Positions 1 to 8,022 of a stretch of 64,000 nt of DNA are shown in pieces (within the stretch, counting starts at the first letter, position 1; every line of letters begins with the position of its first letter). The position numbers and the translations under genes were made by a program. Below the pieces are notes generated by a model. It saw nothing but the letters and a program-made list of their open reading frames with translations, ran no database searches and was not told the origin of the DNA. The DNA is from Bacillus sp. SA1-12 (GTDB lineage Bacteria; Bacillota; Bacilli; Bacillales; Bacillaceae): the NCBI RefSeq assembly GCF_000981385.1, contig NZ_LATZ01000004.1, positions 1-64,000 of the forward strand. Direction: 5' to 3'.

Positions 1-814
1 GGGCTGTAGCGAGATCAAATTCTTCAAGTAATTGTTCTAAGTGTAGTTTATAAGCATCATGTGCTTGGTGACTACCAACAGAATGTTTGGCTAATTCTAT
101 TAGTAACTGTGCTTTTTTAAAGCCAGCGTGTCGCTTCATCAGTGTTTTCCAACCTTTTACTATATCCTGTGCTTCCATGGAACGTAGTTCCCTAGGTGTA
201 GGAAATAAGCGAAGAGTTGCGATTGCCCCTTTGCCTTTGAAGTCTTTAAATACCTGTCGAAGTTCAGGGAAGACAATATCTACCCAACGATTTATTTGGT
301 TTATGGAACTGACGAGCCGTTTAACAATCACGTCACGGTTAGCCATTAATACTCGAAGTTTTTCGAAAGGTTCTGAAGTGGGACGAATAAAGGCATAGTA
401 GCCATTCTTCACCATATCAGCGATGACGAGAGCGTCTTTTTTATCACTTTTGGATTGGGTGTTATCTCGGTTTTCCTTATTCTTTTTTACAAGGTGAGGA
501 TTAACTGATACGACATCAATGTTTTGTTCGTATAGCCATTTCGATAAGTTAATCCAGTAATGTCCGGTAGGCTCCATACCAACTATTGCTTTATCAAAAT
601 TTTTTACAGCTTTTAATCCTTTGATCCATTCTAGTAACCTAGTAAAGCCCACTTCACTATTTTCGAAAGAAAGAGGATTACCAACCACAATACCACGATA
701 ATTTACAGCTCGAGCTACATGGACTTGTTGTGCAATATCAACTCCGACAACGAGATGACGATCTGAGATTCTTTCAATAAGTTGATTTTGTTTGTCTTGC
801 ATTTTATACTTCAT
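1..814 (-). CDS. IS110-family transposase, C-terminus cut by window edge
   Basis: This encodes the first 271 residues of a DEDD recombinase that moves an IS110/IS1111-type insertion sequence. The N-terminal RuvC-like domain is visible: Asp in VGVDIAQQVHVAR near residue 27, Glu in VGMEPTGHYW near residue 82, and a K-D-D-A-x-x-I-A segment near residue 122. The C-terminal serine-containing domain would lie beyond the edge. The ATG at 814 follows a strong AGGAGG; an in-frame ATG at 802 is less likely. The frame is open to base 1, so this portion is intact. About 100 bases separate the start from the truncated grpB gene. The family is certain; subgroup and full length are not visible. Confidence 0.93.
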   Translation of the reverse strand, partial: MKYKMQDKQNQLIERISDRHLVVGVDIAQQVHVARAVNYRGIVVGNPLSFENSEVGFTRLLEWIKGLKAVKNFDKAIVGMEPTGHYWINLSKWLYEQNIDVVSVNPHLVKKNKENRDNTQSKSDKKDALVIADMVKNGYYAFIRPTSEPFEKLRVLMANRDVIVKRLVSSINQINRWVDIVFPELRQVFKDFKGKGAIATLRLFPTPRELRSMEAQDIVKGWKTLMKRHAGFKKAQLLIELAKHSVGSHQAHDAYKLHLEQLLEEFDLATA

Positions 815-925
815 AGTAGAGCTTCCTCCTTAAGATTTGGGTTTAGAGTGGTGTCTATATTCAATCTTACTGAGGAGCTCTTTTTTTATCAAAGTCAATA
901 ATTTACTCTCTACAGGAATGCTAAT
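1..925 (-). mobile_element. IS110-type insertion sequence, one end only
   Basis: The transposase plus its 5' flank form one end of an insertion sequence whose other end is outside the window. The junction is placed near 920-930 because the grpB reading frame loses family similarity just after a P-I-I-D-I-M segment. IS110 elements usually lack terminal inverted repeats, so the exact boundary cannot be read. The 5' non-coding end is short, roughly 110 bases, which fits the IS1111 subgroup (long 3' non-coding end carrying the guide RNA) better than the IS110 subgroup. That subgroup call is inference. Confidence 0.7.
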
Positions 926-1089
926 GGCATTATATCAATAATAGGTTTCGCTTTTAAACCTGGCACAGCTGTACTTCCTATATGATGAATGTCTATCATT
1001 TCATCTTTAAAAAGCTCACAAATTTTTTTTGCTTCAGTTTTGAATAATTGAACCCAGTTATCATTATAGTTTGTAACAATTATGTTCAT
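910..1089 (-). pseudogene. GrpB (UPF0157) family protein, truncated by the IS element
   Basis: About 55 N-terminal residues of a GrpB/UPF0157 protein remain, with the family signature H-H-I-G-S-T-A-V-P-G-L followed by K-P-I-I-D-I. Full-length members are about 170 residues. The frame then reads PLAFL and stops, and the transposase lies directly beyond. The start is set at the ATG at 1089, which gives the usual family N-terminus; an upstream ATG at 1107 is possible. The family is related to nucleotidyltransferases and its role is poorly known. The fragment is almost certainly non-functional. Confidence 0.85.
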
Positions 1090-1152
1090 TGCACGGTTGA
1101 CCATCATGAGTTAACTACCTATCACCATTATTTTAAGAATTTTATCCCTCTT

Positions 1153-2046
1153 CTACATAATCACTTCAAATTCCTTTACAAATACTGCATTCCCCGTAAT
1201 CTCGATATCATAATTGTCATTGGTTTTAAAGACCTGTACCATAACCCGACCGTCTTTTTCGATTTCATGACCTTGTTCTACTATAAGATTTAGAGATTTT
1301 TCAAATTGCGTGTTTATGTATTTTGCATAATATGCTCCCATTACCCCTGAAGCAGTTCCTGTAACTGCATCCTCTATCGTACCGGAGTAAGGTGATGAGA
1401 AATGGCGTGCGTGCATATCTGCATGAGGATCATAAGTTTCTAAACAAAACGGATGTATTGAAGCTTTTGGCATTTCTTTTAAAATAGTTGGAAATAGCTT
1501 ATTATTAGGTTTCATTTTTTTAAAGGCTTCAAGTGTTTTTATTGGAATTAAAAGTGTCCAAGTACCTGTACTGCCATAAAGAATAGGTAATTCACCATCT
1601 AGATCCTGTTTTGTTAATCCGATTGCGGCAGCTAACTCTTCCTTTGAGCCATTAAACTTTTTAAACTGCGGTGAAGCTTGTTTCATCGTTATGTACGTTT
1701 CATTACCTGCAGCTGCATGAAGCTTTATAGGTAAAACACCTGCCTTTGTTTCGATTGTAAAATCTGTTTTATCACCTAATAATCCTCTCGTTTTTAAGGC
1801 AAAGACCGTTGCCATTGTTGCATGTCCGCATAAATTCATTTCATGCCCTGGCGTAAAATAACGTATTCTAAAATCAGCAATAGCAGATTTTACAGGAAAA
1901 GAAGTCTCATTGAAACCTACTTTTAACGCAATCTCTTGCATTTCTTCCTCTGTAAGGTCATCTCCATTAAAAACAACACCTGCTGGATTCCCTTTATTAG
2001 GCTCTTTACTAAACGCATCATAATGATAAACCTTTACCGGTTTCAC
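1153..2046 (-). CDS. PhzF family isomerase/epimerase-like protein
   Basis: A 297-residue protein of the PhzF superfamily, which shares a two-lobed fold with diaminopimelate epimerase. The N-terminal YHYDAFS and GNPAGVV segments are typical, and the conserved glutamate that acts as the general base in PhzF appears in NETSFP near residue 47. The C-terminal lobe carries the matching DAVTGTASG segment. The GTG start at 2046 follows GGGGGAA. The gene stands alone beside the IS-disrupted grpB. Members range from phenazine biosynthesis enzymes to uncharacterised isomerases; with no phenazine genes nearby the substrate is unknown. Confidence 0.88.
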   Translation of the reverse strand: MKPVKVYHYDAFSKEPNKGNPAGVVFNGDDLTEEEMQEIALKVGFNETSFPVKSAIADFRIRYFTPGHEMNLCGHATMATVFALKTRGLLGDKTDFTIETKAGVLPIKLHAAAGNETYITMKQASPQFKKFNGSKEELAAAIGLTKQDLDGELPILYGSTGTWTLLIPIKTLEAFKKMKPNNKLFPTILKEMPKASIHPFCLETYDPHADMHARHFSSPYSGTIEDAVTGTASGVMGAYYAKYINTQFEKSLNLIVEQGHEIEKDGRVMVQVFKTNDNYDIEITGNAVFVKEFEVIM

Positions 2047-2178
2047 TACTAAATTCCCCCTATATAAAGTTCAGATTATATTATGATTTTACCACTAATT
2101 ACTAGAGACTTGTTCAGCCATTGATTTAAGAGATTAAAGGATTTACACTGTCCTTATACCACTAATATAGCGTATATT

Positions 2179-2204
2179 TGAAACTTTCTTTATATATATT
2201 CGTA
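2179..2204 (+). promoter_or_regulatory. Sigma-W type promoter of spo0M
   Basis: TGAAAC at 2179-2184 is followed by exactly 16 bases and CGTA at 2201-2204, a full match to the extracytoplasmic sigma-W consensus. It lies 34 bases before the spo0M start. B. subtilis spo0M is a known sigma-W target, which supports the assignment. Confidence 0.85.
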
Positions 2205-2237
2205 TGAAGAATATAACAATATTTATGAGGTGATTTC

Positions 2238-3032
2238 ATGTCCATTTTTAATAAGATAATTGCTAGTGTTGGGGTTGGTTCCGCAAAAGTAGATACAAAG
2301 GTCAGGAAAAGTTACTTTACACAAGGTGAGATTCTTGAAGGTGTTGTTGAAATTACCGGCGGATTAACTGCACAAAAAATTCAATCAATCAACCTTAATC
2401 TAATGACTTTATATGGCTATGAAGATAGTGATCGCCTATCATCTACTGTTATTTATACTCACAAGGTAAACGAACCTTTTGTTATACAAAAAGGAGAACG
2501 AAAAGAAATTCCGTTTTCATTTAGAATACCATTAGATACCCCTATTACAATGAGGGATCCAAAAACAAATAAAAATGTGCCGCCTGTGTGGATTGATACC
2601 GATGTAAATATTCTAAATGCTGTTGATCCAAGCGATAAAGACTATATATCTATAGAACCTTCAGAAGTTCAAGAAAACATTGTAGAAGCAATAAAAATAA
2701 TTGGGTTCAGATTTAGACAAATGGAAAGTCAAAAAGTGCCTTTTGGAATAAAGACAAAGCGTCCCTTCGTGCAGCAATTCGAGTTCGTCCCTTCCTTTGG
2801 GAGATACTTGAACAAGCTAGATGAACTAGAAGTCTATATCTTACAGGATGACCATGAAACAACAATTTATTTTGAAGTCGATAAGAAAAGTAAAGGTGCA
2901 TTTTCATCCATAGTGGAGAAACTAAACCTTGATGAGCATAGGGGCAGTATAACATTTAAAAATGATGAAATATTACATAACCGCAGACTTGTAAGTGATC
3001 GATTTGAACAAATAATTGAGAGCGATTTATAA
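2238..3032 (+). CDS. spo0M: Sporulation control protein Spo0M
   Basis: A 264-residue cytoplasmic protein of the Spo0M (SpoOM) family, close to the usual length of about 258. The N-terminal two thirds form an arrestin-like beta-sandwich (opening MSIFNKIIASVGVGSAKVD, then G-x-I-L-E-G-V-V-E-I), followed by a conserved middle segment F-R-x-x-Q-M-E-S with R-P-F-V-Q-Q-F-E-F, and a C-terminal acidic tail. In B. subtilis the protein influences entry into sporulation and cell-division control. The ATG at 2238 has GAGGTGA upstream and a sigma-W promoter. The gene is monocistronic and ends at a clear hairpin. Confidence 0.95.
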   Translation: MSIFNKIIASVGVGSAKVDTKVRKSYFTQGEILEGVVEITGGLTAQKIQSINLNLMTLYGYEDSDRLSSTVIYTHKVNEPFVIQKGERKEIPFSFRIPLDTPITMRDPKTNKNVPPVWIDTDVNILNAVDPSDKDYISIEPSEVQENIVEAIKIIGFRFRQMESQKVPFGIKTKRPFVQQFEFVPSFGRYLNKLDELEVYILQDDHETTIYFEVDKKSKGAFSSIVEKLNLDEHRGSITFKNDEILHNRRLVSDRFEQIIESDL

Positions 3033-3087
3033 TTTCTTTTTCTGAAAAGCTGTTCTAAACGTTTGTTAACTGCGATAAGTACTTAAT

Positions 3088-3113
3088 AAAGCTGCTAGTT
3101 AGCAGCTTTTTCC
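3088..3113 (+). terminator. Rho-independent terminator of spo0M
   Basis: A 9-bp stem AAAGCTGCT / AGCAGCTTT with a 4-base loop, ending in a short T run, 55 bases after the spo0M stop. Confidence 0.8.
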
Positions 3114-3134
3114 CTTAACAAAAGGCAGTTTATA

Positions 3135-3408
3135 TTAATTGTAACTAAAAAGTTTAAGAATTAACTTCCATATATGAGAATGGGAAATGGCATTAATATC
3201 CGCATTGTAATTTAATAGGATTTGTACAGAATCTTTTTTGCCAAAATGTGATGCAAATCCTAGCGGAGTTAATCCTTGCTCGTTTTCTAGATTTGTTAAA
3301 GCTGGGTTAGAAATAAGAGCCTTTTCCAATGCATCTACATTATTTGATTCAATAAATTGAAAGATATCTTCACTTCTAAACTCACAATTAAACCCTCCAT
3401 TACTATTT
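3135..3408 (-). pseudogene. Ankyrin-repeat protein remnant
   Basis: The minus strand encodes one recognisable ankyrin repeat: N-E-Q-G-L-T-P-L-G-F-A-S-H-F-G followed by V-Q-I-L-L-N-Y-N-A-D-I-N-A. A second repeat breaks off after ISHSHI. Upstream, codons read in the same frame (about 3330-3408) give a helix typical of these proteins (DIFQFIESNNVDALEKAL) but no ATG, and a stop lies before it. A TTG at 3329 could start a 64-residue peptide, but no ribosome-binding site is seen. Most likely a decayed small ankyrin gene. Confidence 0.65.
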
Positions 3409-3649
3409 TTAAGCTGTTTTCGGGATCTTTGTTGCTCTTTTCAGTCCCGCTTTCCTAACCAGGAGTCTCGAAAACCAACTTCAATCAACTTTTATTAGTT
3501 TTTGTCAAAGAACTGATTAAAAATAACAATCTCTTAGAAAATGCCTATATTTAAAATACTTCTATTTCCTGGCAAATTTACCTTTATCTTCAAACAATAA
3601 TTTTAAAATACGAAATAAATCATACATCTCTTATCCCGGAAATTGGCAT

Positions 3650-3680
3650 AAAAAAAAGACGCGTTACTCGATTAACGCGC
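3650..3680 (-). terminator. Rho-independent terminator, minus strand
   Basis: GCGTTA / TAACGC stem with a 6-base loop, followed on the minus strand by a run of eight T. It lies just after the MFS pseudogene and was probably its terminator. Confidence 0.7.
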
Positions 3681-3715
3681 CATTTTGCATATGATTAACA
3701 ATTTAAATAGAAAGA

Positions 3716-3966
3716 TCATCCATTTTCTTTTATATGCCCTGCCATCATTCCGGGATTCGCTTCTATTGTTTCATCGTTTGGTGCATGTTTCGGCCTAATA
3801 AGGAATGTACATAGAAGTGCTCCTGCTAATGCAATCCCTGCAAATAAGAGGAATGTTTCACCCATAAGCAGGGACGGCAGCTTCAATTGGGGAGCTTTTC
3901 TTTCATATGATCAGTAATTCTTGACGTTAGGAACCCAGTCATTCCTTCCACTGCAAATAATACCAT
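3716..3966 (-). pseudogene. MFS transporter remnant, frameshifted
   Basis: Two overlapping minus-strand frames together spell the C-terminus of a major facilitator superfamily permease. The segment ending near 3868 reads a transmembrane helix (GETFLLFAGIALAGALLC) and a basic/hydrophilic tail ending IKENG-stop. The adjoining frame, from about 3966 to 3884, reads VEGMTGFLTSRITDHMKEKLP and stops where one extra base has entered. The other helices are missing. The parent was probably a drug- or sugar-type exporter; only the tail survives. Confidence 0.6.
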
Positions 3967-4027
3967 TACTTGTTGGCTGCATTAGTTTAAATTTGGGTTA
4001 TTCAGTTTAAGGATAGCAAAACCACAT

Positions 4028-6385
4028 TCACTCCTTTGTTAAGCTCAAAAGTAAATTATCGGACGCAACATCGCGCAAAAAGGGGCTCATTTCACCTACA
4101 CTGTATAGCTGCAAATGATGCATAGCACGGGTGCAGGCAGTGTAAAACAATCTGCGCAGGCTCTCATCTCCGTAACTTTTAGCTGATGCGTCATAAATAA
4201 TAACCGCGTCGAATTCGATCCCTTTGGCCAAATACGCCGGTATGACGACAACGCCTTGCTCGTATTCAATCGTTCCGCTCTTCACGAGCTTAATCTCTTC
4301 GATACCTCTCAAGGAATCGTATGCAGCGGTGCTTTCCGCTGCAGATTTGCATATAATCGCGATTGTGCTGTACTGCCGTTTCCGTAAAGATGCAACTTTG
4401 GAAGCAATGGAATGATGCAATTCAGCTCGATTAGACAGTTGCGTCAATATAGGCTTCTCGCCATCGCGATCAAAAGCGGTAATCCGTTCGCCGTTAGGTA
4501 CGAGTCCGCGTGTAAATTCGACGATCGGTCTAGTGGATCTGTAGCTGCGGGTCAAGTTAATCGCAGCCGTTTCATCCGGACCGTATAAGCCAGTAAGGGT
4601 TTGGAAATCGACCATTTCATTTGCATGCGCGAATATAGCTTGGTTAAAGTCACCGAGCACGGTCATTCTTGCCGAAGGAAACAATCGTTTCAAAAACTCA
4701 AATTGAAACGGAGAATAATCTTGCGCCTCATCTACAAGTACATGTTTGATCGAGCTGTTCGTCTGAAAGCCTTGAATCATCTCTTTCATTAGTAAAAACG
4801 GAGTAGCATCTTCGTAAAATAGTTTACCTTCTTCCAGCATTTTCACCGTTATTCTGCAAATATCCGGCCACTCCTCGGGTGCATCCCCGTCCATCCACTG
4901 ATTGATCTGGATGGGATCTGTAAAAAACTGCTTGTATATTCCCTTAATGTTAATGAAACGAAACCCCTTGATCCGTTTTCGCAACGGCTTTAACTTCTGA
5001 CGAACAATCAAGCGGGCTAACGCTTTAGGCTCGATTTCATAATCATGAATCGACTCTCCTTTAAAGCCGCGTTTTTTTGCTAAATAGGTATGTGCCTTAT
5101 GGTAATCCTCATTGCTGAGCAGTTCGATTTCCTCCTGTACCCATGGCTTAGACCGTTCAAGTTTCTCTGCTTCATCTATTTCCTTAATTAGCCAATCCTT
5201 CAATTTCTCAAGTCTGTTATGAAAGCGAAGCGAGGTGTCACTGCTATAAAACTTTTCCGTAATTTGTTCAGCAGTTACAATTGTCTTTCCTCTGAAGGTA
5301 ATCCCTTTGAATACCATTCCAGATAATTCCAGTGATTCTCTGTACGATTTAATCGCCTCAAAAAAACGGGTTGCAGCCTTGAATCGGATACTAGCAATCC
5401 TCGTTCCGTAAGATGGTTTATCCACTGCAGTCAAAACATATTCCAATTGATCGTAAGGATTCTCAACTAGAAACTCACTTTTCAGCCGATGATCCAAATA
5501 TTCCTGAAATGTGACCTGCTGCATATTCTCCTCGCCGAGTTCTGGCAGCACATTAGAAACGTAACTATTAAACATTGAATTAGGCGAAAAAAGAATGATT
5601 TGATCGGCATTCAGCACATCTCGATATTTATAGAGCAAATACGCAATCCTCTGCAGTGCAGCCGATGTTTTACCGCTGCCAGCAGCGCCGTGTACAATGA
5701 GCATTCGTCCGCGGTCGTGCCGGATAATCCGGTTTTGCTCTTGTTGTATGGTGGCTACTATACTGTGCATATGTTTGTCTGTACCTTTACCAAGCACCTG
5801 TTGTAATATCTCGTCACCAATAGTGAGACTGGTATCGAACATCGATTGGATCATGCCGCTGCGAATGAGGTATTGCCACTTTTTCTCTAGCATGCCATGG
5901 ATGACCCCTCCAGGTGTAGCATACTTGGCGGGCCCAGGTTGGTAATCGTAGTAGACACTCGAAATCGGAGCCCTCCAGTCGTAGATAAGGAAATTCTCTC
6001 CGCTTGTATCCGTGAGCGTAGAGATGCCAATATAGATTCGTTCCGCAGTTGAAGTTCCTTCTTCAATGAAATCGATTCGGCCAAAATAAGGCATCCCTTG
6101 CATGCGCCGCAGCGAAGTTAATCTTTTAGATGCATGTCTATGGGTGCTTTGGCTTACTGACAGGGCTTGAGCCTCTTGTCTCAAGTTGATGATCGTCTCA
6201 AGAAAATCGTCGAAGGTATCAATATTTACCTTTACTTCGTCCCAAAAGTGTTTGCGGATATTCACAACTTCCTTCCGACGCCTGGAAGTTTCGCCCTCCA
6301 ATCTATTGATTTGCTCTGTAATTACCTCCATTACTCTGTAGACACGTTCTTGCTCCCTGCGAAGTTCCATGTCCATATCAAACAC
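4028..6385 (-). CDS. helD: HelD-like RNA polymerase-associated UvrD/Rep family ATPase
   Basis: A 785-residue superfamily-1 ATPase of the HelD type (B. subtilis HelD is about 774). The first 60 residues form a long charged coiled coil (RREQERVYRVMEVI onward), the arm that HelD inserts into RNA polymerase. The 1A domain carries Walker A GAAGSGKTS near residue 235 and Walker B LVDEAQD in the second half. A helicase C-terminal region ends with RLFYTACTRAMHHL. HelD removes stalled RNA polymerase from DNA using ATP. The ATG at 6385 follows AAAGGAG. By eye the gene is clearly GC-richer than its neighbours and sits among pseudogenes, which suggests horizontal arrival. Canonical UvrD/PcrA is less likely because of the N-terminal arm. 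Confidence 0.93.
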   Translation of the reverse strand: MFDMDMELRREQERVYRVMEVITEQINRLEGETSRRRKEVVNIRKHFWDEVKVNIDTFDDFLETIINLRQEAQALSVSQSTHRHASKRLTSLRRMQGMPYFGRIDFIEEGTSTAERIYIGISTLTDTSGENFLIYDWRAPISSVYYDYQPGPAKYATPGGVIHGMLEKKWQYLIRSGMIQSMFDTSLTIGDEILQQVLGKGTDKHMHSIVATIQQEQNRIIRHDRGRMLIVHGAAGSGKTSAALQRIAYLLYKYRDVLNADQIILFSPNSMFNSYVSNVLPELGEENMQQVTFQEYLDHRLKSEFLVENPYDQLEYVLTAVDKPSYGTRIASIRFKAATRFFEAIKSYRESLELSGMVFKGITFRGKTIVTAEQITEKFYSSDTSLRFHNRLEKLKDWLIKEIDEAEKLERSKPWVQEEIELLSNEDYHKAHTYLAKKRGFKGESIHDYEIEPKALARLIVRQKLKPLRKRIKGFRFINIKGIYKQFFTDPIQINQWMDGDAPEEWPDICRITVKMLEEGKLFYEDATPFLLMKEMIQGFQTNSSIKHVLVDEAQDYSPFQFEFLKRLFPSARMTVLGDFNQAIFAHANEMVDFQTLTGLYGPDETAAINLTRSYRSTRPIVEFTRGLVPNGERITAFDRDGEKPILTQLSNRAELHHSIASKVASLRKRQYSTIAIICKSAAESTAAYDSLRGIEEIKLVKSGTIEYEQGVVVIPAYLAKGIEFDAVIIYDASAKSYGDESLRRLFYTACTRAMHHLQLYSVGEMSPFLRDVASDNLLLSLTKE

Positions 6386-6408
6386 TCCTTTAAAAATAAA
6401 AATAGGGG

Positions 6409-6702
6409 TTGACTGAATTGGATTTTATGCTGTATAATTAAAATAGGGATATTTTATACAAAAATCCATAAAATGTGTGCATCTATATAAATTTACCACA
6501 GATTCTCATTTTTATCAATACATTTACAACCGACCATCACGATGATGGATCATGATTACTGAAATTTCAAAAGAAGAAAAATCCTATTTTATAAAACAAT
6601 GCCTATAACACAAATTATTAATCGCATATTTACAGCAATAAGAAAATCCCAATATTAAAAGCCCCATTTCTTAAGATAACTTATAAGAAATGGGGCTTTT
6701 TT
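6409..6702 (+). ncRNA. Candidate small RNA between helD and the threonate operon
   Basis: A plus-strand promoter (TTGACT, 18-base spacer, TATAAT at 6433-6438) faces away from helD. About 220 bases later comes a strong terminator. No reading frame longer than about 20 codons with a ribosome-binding site lies between them. The stretch is AT-rich and has short inverted repeats such as ATCACGATGATGG. A small protein or a decayed gene are alternatives. Transcription is inferred only from promoter and terminator. Confidence 0.35.
6657..6702. terminator. Strong rho-independent terminator
   Basis: A 13-bp stem GCCCCATTTCTTA / TAAGAAATGGGGC with a T run on the plus strand and a shorter A run before it, so it can act on both strands. 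Confidence 0.85.
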
Positions 6703-6955
6703 GTTATATCCTTAAAGCTCCCAATCTTTTCTATTTGGTAAATATTAACTTTTATTTCAACTTAAAAGTTGAGGTTATATTATTTTTGATACCGTTCACT
6801 ATTACAAGTCTAAATAGGGTTTTATCTTGTCAAATAAAAGTTAACTGTCTGTATGAGCAAATAATGGCGCAACACCATGCTCAGCCTAAGGCAATTAAGA
6901 AGCACACGCATAGAAGAAAGCCATTCTTCGCCAAGGTTTAAACATTTCTTTATAC
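6703..6955. other. Intergenic stretch, no convincing gene
   Basis: This AT-rich stretch holds a weak plus-strand frame starting inside the preceding terminator and ending near 6941 (KKHTHRRKPFFAKV). It lacks a ribosome-binding site and resembles nothing I recognise. Confidence 0.5.
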
Positions 6956-7004
6956 AAAAAGCTGATTCGAATAAAGCATTATTCAATGCCTTTTTCAAAT
7001 CAGC
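6956..7004 (-). terminator. Terminator of the threonate operon
   Basis: GCTGATT / AATCAGC arms enclose a longer loop, followed on the minus strand by five T. It lies 20 bases after the pdxA2 stop. Confidence 0.65.
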
Positions 7005-7023
7005 TTAGGTAAACTCTGAACTA

Positions 7024-8022
7024 TTAATGCCTTTTTGGAGCTAACTCAATCGCTTGTCTAATTGCTTCCTGAAGACTTTTTTCATCAGCAATGCCTTTTC
7101 CAGCTATATCAAAGGCCGTTCCGTGGTCTACACTTGTACGGATGATAGGCAATCCGACTGTAATATTTACACCCGCGTCTAAACCCAATACTTTGACTGG
7201 ACCATGTCCTTGATCGTGATACATCGCTACCACAATATCAAAATCGCCGCGGACAGTTCTGAAAAAGAGGGTGTCTGCCGGCAGCGGACCTACTACATCG
7301 ATTCCTTCACTAGCTGCTTTTTCAACAGCAGGAACAACCTTCTCTGCCTCTTCTCCATACCCGAACAATCCGTTCTCTCCCGCATGGGGGTTGATTCCGC
7401 ACACTGCAATTCTAGGTGTCTTATATCCAGCTTTTTTTAATGTTTCATGTGCTAATTCAATCACTTTGTAGACACGATCAGGATTAATCATTTTTACTGC
7501 ATCGATAATCCCAACATGTGTAGTGACATGAATGACTTTCAATTTTGGTGCTGATAGCATCATGGAGAAGTCTGTTGTGTTTGTTAATTCAGCTAAAATC
7601 TCAGTATGACCGGGATACATATGGCCGCCCTTATGCAATGCTTCCTTGTTTAAAGGGGCAGTACAGATCGCATCTATCTTCCCTTCATTAGCAAGCTCAA
7701 TCGCCTTCTTTAAAAATTCAAAGGCTGCATGCCCGGCTTCCGCTGAAACCTGACCAATCGGCAAATCAGCCGGGACCAGATCCATGTCAAGACAATATAC
7801 CTTCCCTGGTTCATAGTCAGCTTCCTCTACCTCGTTAATCTTTACAACTTCTAAATTTGTCTTTACAAATTGTTGAGCCCGGTCGAGAATTTTGGCATCA
7901 CCAATCACAAACAGATGACATTGTTGATAAATCCCCTTATTATTTAAGCTCTTTAATATGATTTCAGGTCCGACTCCTGCAGGATCACCCATTGTAATCC
8001 CGATTACTGGCAACTTATTCAT
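7024..8022 (-). CDS. pdxA2: 4-phosphoerythronate/4-phosphothreonate dehydrogenase (PdxA2)
   Basis: A 332-residue PdxA-family NAD-dependent dehydrogenase. The opening GITMGDPAGVGPEI and the metal ligands typical of PdxA are present: His in YPGHTEIL near 138, CGINPHAGE near 209, and YHDQGHGPVK near 270. Because it is co-transcribed with a four-carbon acid-sugar kinase, it most likely oxidises and decarboxylates 4-phospho-threonate or -erythronate to dihydroxyacetone phosphate rather than making pyridoxal phosphate. The ATG at 8022 overlaps the upstream kinase stop as ATGA, so translation is coupled. Bacillus species normally make PLP through PdxS/PdxT, which supports the catabolic role. The substrate isomer cannot be told from sequence. 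Confidence 0.9.
   Translation of the reverse strand: MNKLPVIGITMGDPAGVGPEIILKSLNNKGIYQQCHLFVIGDAKILDRAQQFVKTNLEVVKINEVEEADYEPGKVYCLDMDLVPADLPIGQVSAEAGHAAFEFLKKAIELANEGKIDAICTAPLNKEALHKGGHMYPGHTEILAELTNTTDFSMMLSAPKLKVIHVTTHVGIIDAVKMINPDRVYKVIELAHETLKKAGYKTPRIAVCGINPHAGENGLFGYGEEAEKVVPAVEKAASEGIDVVGPLPADTLFFRTVRGDFDIVVAMYHDQGHGPVKVLGLDAGVNITVGLPIIRTSVDHGTAFDIAGKGIADEKSLQEAIRQAIELAPKRH

Noticed and set aside
1048-1293. Plus-strand frame across the grpB start and the phzF-like end
   Set aside because: It is antisense to two recognised genes and lacks a ribosome-binding site.
6690-6941. Plus-strand frame of about 83 codons
   Set aside because: It begins inside the terminator, has no ribosome-binding site and no recognisable domain.
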